Position numbers and translations under genes: made by a program
Notes under the pieces: model-generated
The model's database searches: none
The model's input: only the letters and a program-made list of their open reading frames with translations
What the model was told of the DNA's origin: nothing
In this document: positions 45,565 to 54,982 of the stretch, piece after piece
How positions within the stretch are numbered: position 1 is the stretch's first letter
How the letters are laid out: the number at the start of each line of letters is the position of its first letter
Assembly: GCA_947184155.2 (NCBI GenBank)
Contig: CAMXCT020006645.1
Coordinates: 110,001 to 174,000, forward strand
DNA from: Cladocopium goreaui
Taxonomy: Eukaryota > Sar > Dinophyceae > Suessiales > Symbiodiniaceae
Direction: 5' to 3'
DNA length: 64,000 nucleotides

Positions 45565-46797
45565 TCACTGATGCTCCGTCTGTGGGTGGCTCTTGTAACA
45601 GCCTGGCACAGCACAAACATGCTTGCGAGGACATGCTGCACCCTGCTTGCAAGAACCCAGATTGTAGCCAAAGCAAATTTGATCGCCCTGGGGCGTCCTC
45701 GAGTGCATACCTTTCAAGGACTGAGGAACAGGATCTCGCTTCTTGCCTTTGGATCCTTTATTGTTGCCCTTGGATGCACCTTTTTGGTACTTGTTCTGAC
45801 TGTACTGCCCTTTCGCACCTGCTGAAGGCTCCGGGCGCTTCTTGTCCTTGTCCACCTTGTCCGCGCCACCTGACCCTTGGCTATGGCCAGCCGGGATGGG
45901 AAGCATGAAGTATGTCACCGTCATGTCCGACTCCAATCGCTCGATGAGCGGGTCCAATGGCTTCCCAGCCCCCGCAAACGTCTTCAAAGACCCTGTGAAC
46001 TGCTCGCTGATGCGCACAAATGCCTGGCGATCTGCACGTAGCAATTGTGCCTGAGTCACTTTCTGGAAACCAGGCGCCGGTGCCTGAGCATACAAGGCAA
46101 ACAGTCTGTCCACCCACTTCCTCATAACTTCATAGGAAGCCAAGCCCGTCAGGTCCAGCGCCAAGGTGCGCCTTTGGAGCGCCTGGTAAAGCGCCAAGTC
46201 CGAGCTGATGCTGATCTCTGAATTGCTCGCCTGCTCCTTCACCACAAGCGACGTCTTTGTAGCGTCGAGCTGTATCTCTTTCTCAGGCTTGGATCCCATC
46301 AATTCCTGTTGTCTTGATAAGCATCTGTTCGGGTTGATGTAAGACACCTCATTGCGCTCAATCATTGCAGCGCAAAGATCGTATAGGGCATGGGCTGGTT
46401 CCAATGGCCCTTTGATATCCAAACCCCTCAGATGCTCCCTTTGCCTCTCCAATCTTGCGTCTCGCTCAGGCTGAGCCATACGCTTTGGAGTCACATCATC
46501 TCCTTTTGCCGTTGCTTTGAAGCTGTGCATCATCAAGGTCTGACTCTCAAATAAAAGCCGCTTGAAAGCTGAAAGTTCTGCTATGGTTGCTGGGCTATTC
46601 TCACGTAGCGTGCCCAGGAACCTTGTGACCTGCTCATCTGTAGCTGTAACACCTGGACTCGTAACCGCGAAGCTGAGCTTTGCAAACGTCGCCAATGAGT
46701 TGGCCTTGAGGGCTGTCAACCAAGGCTGTGTGAGCCCTGCATCTTCAGCCTGCTGTATGAAGGTGGCTTCAGAATCCAAAATGGATGAAGTAGCCAT
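45565..46797 (-). CDS. DIRS-like Gag-like protein with C-terminal zinc finger
   Basis: The ATG at 46797 gives MATSSILDSEATFIQQAEDA and a 410-residue protein. The body is helical and charged without a named domain. The tail is Lys/Gly/Ser-rich (GASKGNNKGSKGKKRD), then a CCCH-type finger (C-x7-C-x5-C-x3-H in CFGYNLGSCKQGAACPRKH) followed by a second Cys/His cluster (CAVPGCYKSH), suited to nucleic-acid binding. It ends HQ then TGA, and the same frame continues into the methyltransferase-RT-RNase H ORF. Function as the structural (Gag) protein is inferred from position and the zinc finger. Confidence 0.75.
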   Translation of the reverse strand: MATSSILDSEATFIQQAEDAGLTQPWLTALKANSLATFAKLSFAVTSPGVTATDEQVTRFLGTLRENSPATIAELSAFKRLLFESQTLMMHSFKATAKGDDVTPKRMAQPERDARLERQREHLRGLDIKGPLEPAHALYDLCAAMIERNEVSYINPNRCLSRQQELMGSKPEKEIQLDATKTSLVVKEQASNSEISISSDLALYQALQRRTLALDLTGLASYEVMRKWVDRLFALYAQAPAPGFQKVTQAQLLRADRQAFVRISEQFTGSLKTFAGAGKPLDPLIERLESDMTVTYFMLPIPAGHSQGSGGADKVDKDKKRPEPSAGAKGQYSQNKYQKGASKGNNKGSKGKKRDPVPQSLKGMHSRTPQGDQICFGYNLGSCKQGAACPRKHVCAVPGCYKSHPQTEHQ

Positions 46798-47434
46798 CGC
46801 ACAAAGACCCACGACCCGGTTTCGTAAACTTTAAATCAGATTGCAAAGCGAAAATTACCCAGTCAATCCAAATCGACACGATGCAGTGAAGCCCTCATAA
46901 AGCACACGTCTTCTATTCTGACAATTCTTGAAAGTTGTTTTTTTTGAAAACAAAAAGCATATTCATGAGTGTTTCCCTGCTCCACAAGGTGGTTGTCCAA
47001 ACATACCACTGAAAAAATGTGAGATCTCTCCGTGCTTGTGTTCTCCCCCCCCAGCTCAAACGCTGGGTCTGTCTTTAAGCCGGAAACATGCAGTTGCTCT
47101 CAACTCATGTCCGTGTGTTCATGCCTTGCTGCATGCAGCAAGGACACAACAATTTGACTGCTTTCAGTCAAGAGCCTTTGCTTGAATCTGATAAACTCAT
47201 TTCAATCCAGTGCATGCCCTAGACGCTTTCGTCAAAACATCCATGCAACTCACAAGCAAAAATGAAAACACAAGTGTGATCAATGCAGCTGAACCGTCAA
47301 ACGAATCGACAAAGGCAACTCAATCTCACTTTCTGAAAAAACTCACAATCTGAAGTTGCACAAGTCTGGAAATTGATCGACCACTGAGGTCAATGGCTGG
47401 CCTACGCTTTTTCCTTTCTCACGCATGAGCTCTC
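46798..47434 (-). other. 637-bp spacer between recombinase and Gag-like ORFs
   Basis: No convincing ORF. It may contain an internal promoter or a splice acceptor for the downstream Gag-Pol message; nothing specific is visible. Confidence 0.5.
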
Positions 47435-49648
47435 TCAAGCGTTTCTGCTCCTCTTGGCCTTCTGCTGGTCAAGGGCCTCAACTAGCCCCCCAACGCTGGT
47501 GATCACCTCACCACGAAAACATCTGCTGCACCTAGCATTCAAAGTTGAGCACCCTTGTTCCAACAACTCAAAGTTGGCAGCCACAACCAGCCTTCCACAA
47601 GCTGTCTGCTTGCTCACAGTTGAGCACTTGTGGACAACATGACTCCCTTTGTTGCGCCAAACCGGACCAGGGATGTCTACGTTTGAGACTGCCTGATCTT
47701 CCTCATCGCTGCTGTCACTGGAGCTGCCATCAGTTGAAGGAATGCTATCTGAATCTTCATCATCTCCATGCGTTGGAGCCGGTGACATGTGCTCTGTGTT
47801 CAGTGGTGTCGGTTGGTCATACCCGTCATCACTGCCTGCAATCTCAGCCGGCCCAAAGGCAGGTTGTGTCACTGCTGCAACCGGTTCACCTTGTGCATGG
47901 CCCTGCTTCTCCGCCAACTTCATGAGGTCCAACATCCTGCTAGTGCGGGACTCGTCAGGCCTGAAATGGTCTCTTCTGATGTTTGACAGCATGCTGCAGT
48001 ACAATTGTAATGGTCGGGTCAACATGTCCCGGGAATACACCATCATTGACTTTGCGCCTTGAAGCTCATGATGACCCAGTAGTGTACGAGAAGGTTCATC
48101 CAAGCCATAAGCACTGCACCAAACCAATGTTGTATGTTTGAAGCTGTGCGACGAAACTGAGCTCTCTGCATCCGTCTTGAGGAACCTGTTGACAAAGGCT
48201 CCAATTTCCTCTGACGTGCAACTTCTGGCACAGAGACTTCCATCATGTGCAGGTGCCCTGCAAATTGCTCCGAAAGGTTCTGAATCCAAAACAATACCCA
48301 GTTCCTGCATCGCCTGACACCAGTATTTTGACCAATCTGTGTTTGTCACACCAACCAGCGGTGCCACCAACGGCATGTACCTCTGCTTCTTAGCCAAGCT
48401 GGTTGCCGTCTTGTGGAACTTGGTTCTGGCTTCAACAAAGCCAAAAAGCTCACCATTGTATTCAGCCCTCTCTATCCAAAATTGATCAACGTACCTGAGG
48501 TCTGACCACCTGGATCTCGAGAGGACCGCAAAAATGACACCCCCCAGAAGATAGGCATCCCTGACATCCAGACCAGAGCTCATGGCCTTCTCCATAGAAG
48601 CCAATTCCGACGCCTTGAGAGGCCTGGCCGGGTGGTACATGTCTTTGGCAAGCATCAGTCTCTGCGCTCTGCCTCTCAACTGCGGGTCTGCCAACAAATC
48701 CTCTGGAATTGGCAATTGCATGACATACTTTCCAAATCTCAGCGCCTCCAACAGTGTAATGCCCTTTGATGCAGGCCCAGCATGACTACTCACTTGTCCC
48801 AAGTACTGCAAACACATAGATCTGTTCCATGGGTCCCAGTCTGTAAATGTCGATTGCAACCAGCAAAAATAACGCCTCAATGTTTGCGCACGCTTGATGG
48901 CCGTCCTGGGTGACTTGACCCCCAGGGCATCTCGAAGCACCTCGCTCTGTGTAGAGCTTGATCCATCCACCTGCTCGGACAGAAGCGCATGTCCTAACAT
49001 GCCAGGAAAACCCAAAATCTCAAAGACCTGGATCCATTTCTGAATTGCCTTCTCCCACAACAGTGCATCTTCTGCAAACATGTCTCTGTCAGGTACAACT
49101 CGAATTGCAAAAGAATAAAATGGTAAGGCCATGTCTGACTGTACCAGGCTCTTGGCTGAAGGCATCTCTGTTGCGGCCTGTTCCGCCATGTCAGCACTTG
49201 TCGCAGAAACTGGCAATAAACATGCAGGTGGCAAAGGAGGCACAACCCTAGGAAAAATTGATTCATCGTCACTGTCAAAAATCTGTTTCATTATTCCAGA
49301 TTCCCATGGCATCTTCAACTCAACATCGCCCATTGCCGCCATACGTGCATCAAACAAGGCCCTATTGTAGTCTGACCGTGAAACTGCAACGTCTGAGCTT
49401 CGTGCATCTGCATCACCCTGAACCAACCGTGAAGCATCGCAACCCTCCATGTCCACGACACCAGGTTCACTCAAAAAGCCAGCTGGAAAACTTTGTTCCG
49501 GGGCATCGGTTGCAGAAATTGGCATTGAATACACTCCGTTTTGCATGTCAAATGAAATGTCTCCATCCAGGGCCCCGGCAGTCGGCTCCGAAATCAGTGA
49601 CATGAAGCTGTCTTGCTCAGGTGTCTCGCACTGACTGTCTGTATTCAT
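47435..49648 (-). CDS. DIRS-like tyrosine recombinase
   Basis: The open frame extends to 49762 but the first ATG is at 49648 (MNTDSQCETPEQDSF), giving 737 residues. After an acidic, Met/Ser-rich N-terminal region of about 200 residues, a core-binding-like helical region leads to the catalytic domain. Box I Arg lies in AVLSRSRWSDLRY (about 378). Box II reads SHSFKHTTL (about 501), with Lys where His-x-x-Arg is usual. A conserved LLGHH follows (about 525), and the nucleophile Tyr is in MMVYSRD (about 536). A C-terminal Cys-rich tail (HKCSTVSKQTACGR ... CSRCF) may bind metal. This enzyme would integrate the circular DNA intermediate. It is the first ORF of the element rather than the last. Confidence 0.85.
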   Translation of the reverse strand: MNTDSQCETPEQDSFMSLISEPTAGALDGDISFDMQNGVYSMPISATDAPEQSFPAGFLSEPGVVDMEGCDASRLVQGDADARSSDVAVSRSDYNRALFDARMAAMGDVELKMPWESGIMKQIFDSDDESIFPRVVPPLPPACLLPVSATSADMAEQAATEMPSAKSLVQSDMALPFYSFAIRVVPDRDMFAEDALLWEKAIQKWIQVFEILGFPGMLGHALLSEQVDGSSSTQSEVLRDALGVKSPRTAIKRAQTLRRYFCWLQSTFTDWDPWNRSMCLQYLGQVSSHAGPASKGITLLEALRFGKYVMQLPIPEDLLADPQLRGRAQRLMLAKDMYHPARPLKASELASMEKAMSSGLDVRDAYLLGGVIFAVLSRSRWSDLRYVDQFWIERAEYNGELFGFVEARTKFHKTATSLAKKQRYMPLVAPLVGVTNTDWSKYWCQAMQELGIVLDSEPFGAICRAPAHDGSLCARSCTSEEIGAFVNRFLKTDAESSVSSHSFKHTTLVWCSAYGLDEPSRTLLGHHELQGAKSMMVYSRDMLTRPLQLYCSMLSNIRRDHFRPDESRTSRMLDLMKLAEKQGHAQGEPVAAVTQPAFGPAEIAGSDDGYDQPTPLNTEHMSPAPTHGDDEDSDSIPSTDGSSSDSSDEEDQAVSNVDIPGPVWRNKGSHVVHKCSTVSKQTACGRLVVAANFELLEQGCSTLNARCSRCFRGEVITSVGGLVEALDQQKAKRSRNA

Positions 49649-49874
49649 CCAGTCTGTCCCTAATGTCACCGCTGTCCATGTAAATTCCGTAACAAGTCCC
49701 ACAGAGCAACTGCAAATCACCCAGATCCAAAAAAGCAAAACAACGCACTTCAACGTATGCAACCCTTGAAGAATGGTCCCAAATAGACCAGGTCGACAAC
49801 CAAAACTGATGGATACTAAGGTAATCGTACCTCTCAGGATCCCACTGCAACCTGAACATCAATACCCCATGGCT
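49649..49874 (-). other. Leader between A1 and the recombinase ORF
   Basis: This is 5' untranslated sequence of the element. The frame is open without an ATG for the last 114 bases before the start codon. Confidence 0.5.
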
Positions 49875-50246
49875 GGCACAAAAGAGAAACTCACCACTAT
49901 AAAAAGTGGAACCCACCCTCCCTCCCTTTGGAGGCGCGTACTTGAAACATAAAATGCCACAAGAATATAGAATTCAGTGGATAACTGTTAAACTTGTTTG
50001 AGATTTCCTGTATGCTAAGTATGTGTCATCCTTGCGCAGATCTTGCAAAACTGAACTCTGAAAAACAAACATTGCTCACAATGTAAACTCAAATTTGCAG
50101 CACAGAAGAGTTGCCACAAACCCTGATGCACAGCGCAAGGACGCGGAGGACGCACGCAAACGCAAGAGGAGTCCTACTAGAAGCTGCTCTCAGCTTCTTT
50201 TTAGGGAGAGGAAAAATAAAGTTACATCAGCGCGCTGAGTCGCAAC
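49875..50246 (-). repeat. Split direct repeat A1 (left end of element)
   Basis: A 372-bp terminal repeat, near-identical to 41569-41940. On the minus strand it begins GTTGCGACTCAGCGCGCTGA. It should contain the element promoter. Confidence 0.95.
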
Positions 50247-50381
50247 GTAAAACAATGTGTAGCTAACGGCCTGCGGCCGCAACTGTAAAGCAATTTCTCA
50301 AACGTGCACTGTCATAGGGCGCCAAGCTGAAAAATATCTGAACTGTTCAGGTGCTTCCCGAGTGTCTTCGTCTTACCTGCA

Positions 50382-51145
50382 GTGCATTGCAACGTAAAGG
50401 GGTTCAGCCTTGGACAAACTCCACTCACCCAACGAGTGGACCAGCTGGTTGCCATCCAATCCGAAAAAGAAACTCACGATCCATGTGCGCAGACTTTGCT
50501 GCTTACGGGCGCCCCGGACTGTCCAACCACTGGATCGCGCCGCAGTGCAGCCGACTCTGAGAAGCTTAGTGATGCAAGTGCAGCTAATGCATTCTTTTGT
50601 TGTCTGCAGCAACAATGAAGAACGCATGTTTCACCTTACTGGGTGGCAACCAATTCGTTTGGTGCGTAATTTTGAGTTGCGACACGGTGGCTTTATACCA
50701 CTGCGTCCATGGCAAATCTTTGTCGACAGTAAGTTCCTTCGAGCACTGGGCACGGAAGATGTTTTTACTGCACCTCCTCAGACAAGTGCATTGTCACTTA
50801 ACGCAGCAGAAGAATCGGAGAGATGTATTTGCCGAAAACCAAGCCTTCTCCATCCTGCACCAAGCCCAAGAAGGCCGACAAGAGCTCATTAAACAAGATG
50901 TTGGAGAAATGCTAGTGTCTATCGTCCTGGACAGACCGCTTGATGAAGCCAAGGCACTAGTGGAAGATCGGGACAGACTCATCTCGGAAATTACGGTGAT
51001 ACTTGAAAGCCAACAAGCAAACATGCTTAACCAAATGGTAAATCCGGATGTAAGAGATGACATGCTTCATCGCAGCCTCATCGAGAAGATTCGGCCCCCA
51101 AGAAGTACCACACAAGCAGAAGTACCACAAGCTCGGTTTCAGTAG
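50382..51145 (+). CDS. Unrecognised plus-strand coding segment beside the DIRS-like element
   Basis: I do not recognise this protein. Two overlapping frames look coding: one reads MFHLTGWQPIRLVRNFELRH then FIPLRPWQIFVDSKFLRALG, and the next (to 51145) reads NQAFSILHQAQEGRQELIKQ, VLDRPLDEAKALVEDRDRLI and SLIEKIRPPR. The change of frame near 50800 implies an intron or a frameshift. A GT after RPPR would splice in phase 1 to the exon at 52979. The second part is Glu/Leu/Ile-rich and may form a coiled coil. Coding status is an inference from composition and possible splice phase. Confidence 0.38.
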
Positions 51146-51710
51146 CGCGATTGTAGCGGAGATTACCAACGTGGGCACGACTGGCAATACCCGTACACAT
51201 TGTCCATGCTCTCTTTTTTATTTAAAAAAAAGGCCAACATGGGAGACCCATGACTGGCCTGTCGTACCGTGTAACGCGAGCTACGCGCTGGATGGCTTCC
51301 CCCTGCCCCCGTCTCCTCTGTTATGTTTTTGGTTTTCTGTTGGGGGTGGGGGTCTTTTTTTTCCGTGTTTTGTGGCAGTAGACTATAACGTTGTCAAAGT
51401 ATATCTCCCCATGGCACCTGTCGCTGTTATGCTCAATCTGCGCGCTGATGCACTGACAGCAGCTTGCAGCAGGGATTACCAACGTGGGAGACCCACGACT
51501 GGTAGCAAAGCAGCTGTCACCAACTGGTGCTACAATGGGGTCCCCAATACCATGGCCCAAACAGGGGGAAGTGGACCCGAGAGGGTCCGGGGGGACGTTA
51601 AACTGTTGATATAGCGCAGGGGAGTTGCTGAAGGCCCCCGTCCCTAACGAACCGTGAATTAACACGGTACCTTGGTACCCCCTAGTCGGCGTGTGTTGAC
51701 ATGTTGGGTT

Positions 51711-52155
51711 GCTCCTCATGTCACACCCTCGTTTGTGTTTGCGCACATCCTTGGGTGATCGTGTGGTATCTCGGGGTTCTCCCGGACCGATCGGTACACA
51801 CGGGGTACGGGACCGACGGGTCTCACCTTACCTTGTGTCTAGGGTAGCAACACCCAATGATGACACGGGAGAACAGGCAAGGTCGGTGAACCTCTTAGAG
51901 ACTTGGGGCCTTGTCTCGAGGAGGGGTCAACGGGGCAACCCGTTGGCTAACGGTCAATATTCACCGTTGGGTAGCTAAGCTCGCGGTGGACAAGACCGTC
52001 GGTTCCTCCCTAACAGTGTTAGGGGCCTGTTGCAAGACAGGTGTATCCCCTGAAATACATGGGATCGCTAACGACTGGGTCACCGACCGGTTCACTCTCA
52101 TCCTTCGGGGAGAGTGCGCTCAATGTACAGTCTGGCTACAGTAAGGACCTTGTTT
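51711..52155. repeat. About 440-bp GC-rich direct repeat, copy 1
   Basis: It starts GCTCCTCATGTCACACCCTC and ends near GTAAGGACCTTGTTT. It is rich in potential hairpins, for example CCTAACAGTGTTAGG, CCTGTTGCAAGACAGG and a stem capped by CCTTCGGG at about 52093-52116. It is repeated at 52523-52960. No protein domain was recognised in any frame. Confidence 0.9.
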
Positions 52156-52522
52156 TTGGCTCTAACGTCCGAGCTGTGCTCCATAGGGACTGGGGTCACT
52201 GAAAAGGTGACTAAGACTTTCTACTCCTTGCTTGGATCGTCTTCTCCAGTATCTGCTGGAGTCAGGGAACCTATGGGGGCATCATGCGTTGGCTTTACTT
52301 GGGTATGGTGGTGATCATCTTGTGTGGTGACTTTTGGTTTCTGTGTTCCACGTTCCTTGAGGAGTGATCATCTTGGGTGAAATGAATGGTCTCCGTGTCT
52401 GCACGGTTTCCACGCCACTCGGTGAGTCGATCTCCTCGGGAAATGAATGGTCACAGTCTCCTTGTCACCCGGTGAGTGGATCCATTGCCGCGCCAGGATG
52501 CGCCTGGTGCTTGCCGGGGGCC

Positions 52523-52960
52523 GCTCCTCATGTCACACCCTCGTTTGTGTTTGCGCACATCCTTGGGTGATCGTATGGTATCTCGGGGTTCTCCCGGACC
52601 GATCGGTACACACGTGGTACGGGACCGACGGGTCTCACCTTACCTTGTGTCTAGGGTAGCAACACCCAATGATGACACGGGGGAACAGGCAAGGTCGGTG
52701 AACCTCTTAGAGACTTGGGGACTTGTCTCGAGGAGGGGTCAACGGGGCAACCCGTTGGCTAACGGTCAATATTCACCGTTGGGTACTTCATTAAGCTCGC
52801 GGCGGACAAGACCGTCGGTTCCTCTCTAACAGTGTTAGAGGCCTGTCGCAAGACAGGTGTACCCCCCTGGGATACATGGGATCGCTCACGACTGGGTCAC
52901 CGACCGGTTCACTCGAGAGTGGGCTCAATGTACAGTCTGGCCACAGTAAGGACCTTGTTT
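52523..52960. repeat. About 440-bp GC-rich direct repeat, copy 2
   Basis: A near copy of 51711-52155 with few substitutions and indels. The hairpin at 52093-52116 is shortened here to CACTCGAGAGTG, which can still pair. Both copies lie in what may be an intron of a plus-strand gene ending at the CAG near 52978. Confidence 0.9.
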
Positions 52961-53062
52961 CTCTCAGTCTCCTTCCAGGTGACGTTACCATACGAGTGCT
53001 CCCAGGAGACAAAATTTACCAGGCTATGGAAATTGAGCCTGAGTTTATGCAACCAGCTATCT

Positions 53063-53885
53063 TGCGGAAGGCGCCCAGCCTTCGAAACCTACTTGGGTCA
53101 GCGTCCAGGACGTCGTCCTTAACTCACTAAGACCGTCCACGCAACCAAGTCAACCACTCCCAGAGCTCAGCCACTTTTACCAAACACACAAGCACAGAAA
53201 TGTCTGCTCATGTCGCTATGGTTCTTGTTGGTGTGTCACGCCTTGACACAAAAATGATGCGGAGTCGCCAGTCAGCATCTTTCTGCTAACTTTCACAAAA
53301 GCGATCAAAAACACATGTCCTCACAAAAAGTCTTTACATCAAGACATGGTTTGTTTGTTTAAATAAGTTTGAGTGTTTGAAAAACGTTGAAACATTTCAA
53401 GCACCAAAACATGTTCATGATGTCTCCCTCAGATCTGTTAGCAACTCCAGTTCTGAATGCCTTTCAGAACGTTGCTCTCGCTATCATCATTGAGAGACAA
53501 AACAACCTAAACTTCTCCGATCAATGTCAAACAAAGTTCCTTCTTCCGAAGTCACAAAATGAATTCTACGATCTTCTCACGATTCCTTCGTGCACTTCGT
53601 CGACGACAACTAATGCAAAAGGTATGGAAAATAGTTTGATTTTCCATGTCACTATACAAATTCAAATCCTCACGATGTTCTCCGTGCAATCAAAGTACTC
53701 AAAGAAGACGAAAAGTATATCGTTGTTGGGTTTCGTCATCTCCAATAAACGTGCAAAACATGGAACGTGCAAATACGATGTCAACCATCACGGTTGAGCT
53801 CATCATCAAGATGAAAACCAAATTCACTTCTTCCAATGCAGAAAAGACCAATGGATTCATCTCACGGATGTCGGAAATTTTCACA
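53063..53885 (-). repeat. Copia 3' LTR
   Basis: An 823-bp direct repeat of 62514-63344, bounded TG...CA on the minus strand and directly preceded by the polypurine tract. Confidence 0.93.
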
Positions 53886-53896
53886 CCCCCTTTTGA
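53886..53896 (-). promoter_or_regulatory. Polypurine tract for plus-strand priming
   Basis: On the minus strand AAAAGGGGG abuts the TGTG start of the 3' LTR, the usual position and composition of a polypurine tract. Confidence 0.8.
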
Positions 53897-54061
53897 GATG
53901 AACTCCATTCCATAGGTACAAGCTATAACCCATCCAGACTTCAGCACATATCGCTCAAACTCGACAGGTCAATACATATAGTACGAATTGTCCCGTTGTC
54001 CACCATCCAATGAACAACCAGCTCATAGTCTTTCCTCGCCTTTGCACCAATGAAGATACTC

Positions 54062-54643
54062 TCAATCACCCAGCTGCCTCTGCACTGAAGTTCCAGTGAA
54101 GCAACCCTTTGGCTTTCCAACCTTTCCAGAGTCCTCCACAACCTTGCATGCGCAGAGAAAAGAATACCAATCCTTTGCAATTGGACTCGTACTCTTGTTT
54201 CCCAGGTGACACATACTCCATTTGCAATATCCTGCCATCTCATCATCGACATATACCTCACGGTATGTTTTGCCTTCATTGGCAAACTTTCCAAACGCAA
54301 ACTTCGTTCTGCTCCAATCTCGAAAACTCATACCTTCAGGCACCAAATCAGCAGTAAGCTGATCAAGGACCTTGTCGGCAATCCCAGGAAAGATTGGGAT
54401 AGGCATCACAGGCAACTGCGCACTCAAAGGTTCAGCTGCCGAAGAAATCACATCGAATTCATCATCATCCAGAGCCTCACGAAGTCGCTTGCTTCCATCT
54501 GTCATTGCTCCTGGACTCTCCAAAGGAGTCAAAATACTGGATCCGGCTGTATAGCCTGACCCTGAATTCTCACTGTGCCACTTCTTCTGAAGAAGACCAA
54601 GCAAAGCCTTCTCATCTTCATCTGTCCATCCAGACTTGGCCAT
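54062..54643 (-). CDS. Copia accessory ORF, Myb-like N-terminus
   Basis: A 193-residue protein starts at a true ATG (54643), downstream of Pol. Its N-terminus SGWTDEDEKALLGLLQKKWH resembles the first helix of Myb/SANT domains (Trp, acidic cluster, Leu-Leu). The C-terminal half has KFAFGKFANEGKTYREVYVD and GYCKWSM, a pattern (F-G-K ... G-K-T-Y ... Y-x-x-W) that I recall from small dinoflagellate and phage-type proteins but cannot name. A stop at 54062 ends it; a different frame stays open to 53941. It may be a regulatory or DNA-binding protein of the element. Function is unknown. Confidence 0.6.
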   Translation of the reverse strand: MAKSGWTDEDEKALLGLLQKKWHSENSGSGYTAGSSILTPLESPGAMTDGSKRLREALDDDEFDVISSAAEPLSAQLPVMPIPIFPGIADKVLDQLTADLVPEGMSFRDWSRTKFAFGKFANEGKTYREVYVDDEMAGYCKWSMCHLGNKSTSPIAKDWYSFLCACKVVEDSGKVGKPKGCFTGTSVQRQLGD

Positions 54644-54982
54644 GGCTACGAACCAAACCGCGTCCGGTAGTGAAAAAGTACTAGACCGTGGCTAAACTCT
54701 TAGGAGCAATTAACCTAGAACGTGAAACGAAGTGTCGAACCGCCATCACAGTCGTGATAGGATCAGTGACCTTTCAGATTGTTCTGCACTGCGCACACCG
54801 CGTCTTACAGCATCGCGCAACAAAACTCTGCACAAGATGGAACATAGTGAAAACTCCTGTTTGTCTTTGGCAACGTTTGTTTAAAACAACGTGCAAACAG
54901 AAATGAAACGAAATGAAACATGACGTCAACTTCTGTCTCTCTCTCACAATCACAGTCACAGGGCCCCCTTTCAAACGCAAAT

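Larger units (their letters stand above)
41117..50246 (-). mobile_element. Tyrosine-recombinase (DIRS/PAT-like) retrotransposon, apparently full length
   Basis: Read on the minus strand, the 9.13-kb element is A1 (50246-49875), ORFs, B1 (42260-41941), A2 (41940-41569), a 135-bp spacer, and B2 (41433-41117). This A1-[ORFs]-B1A2B2 layout is the split direct repeat arrangement known from PAT/Ngaro-type tyrosine-recombinase retrotransposons, which replicate through a circular intermediate and integrate by recombination rather than by a DDE integrase. The abutting B1/A2 junction reproduces the junction a circularised element (B2 joined to A1) would have, so all four repeats explain one another. 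ORF order is tyrosine recombinase, Gag-like, then methyltransferase-RT-RNase H. No target duplication is visible at the ends, as expected for this class. Confidence 0.88.

Noticed and set aside
51711..52960. The 440-bp repeats as LTRs of a small element
   Set aside because: No TG...CA ends, primer-binding site or polypurine tract could be found. The intervening 370 bp has no coding remnant.
53941..54300. 119-codon minus-strand frame overlapping the copia accessory ORF
   Set aside because: It overlaps the accessory ORF in another frame. The ATG-initiated 193-codon frame has better motifs, although the short extension past its stop was noted.
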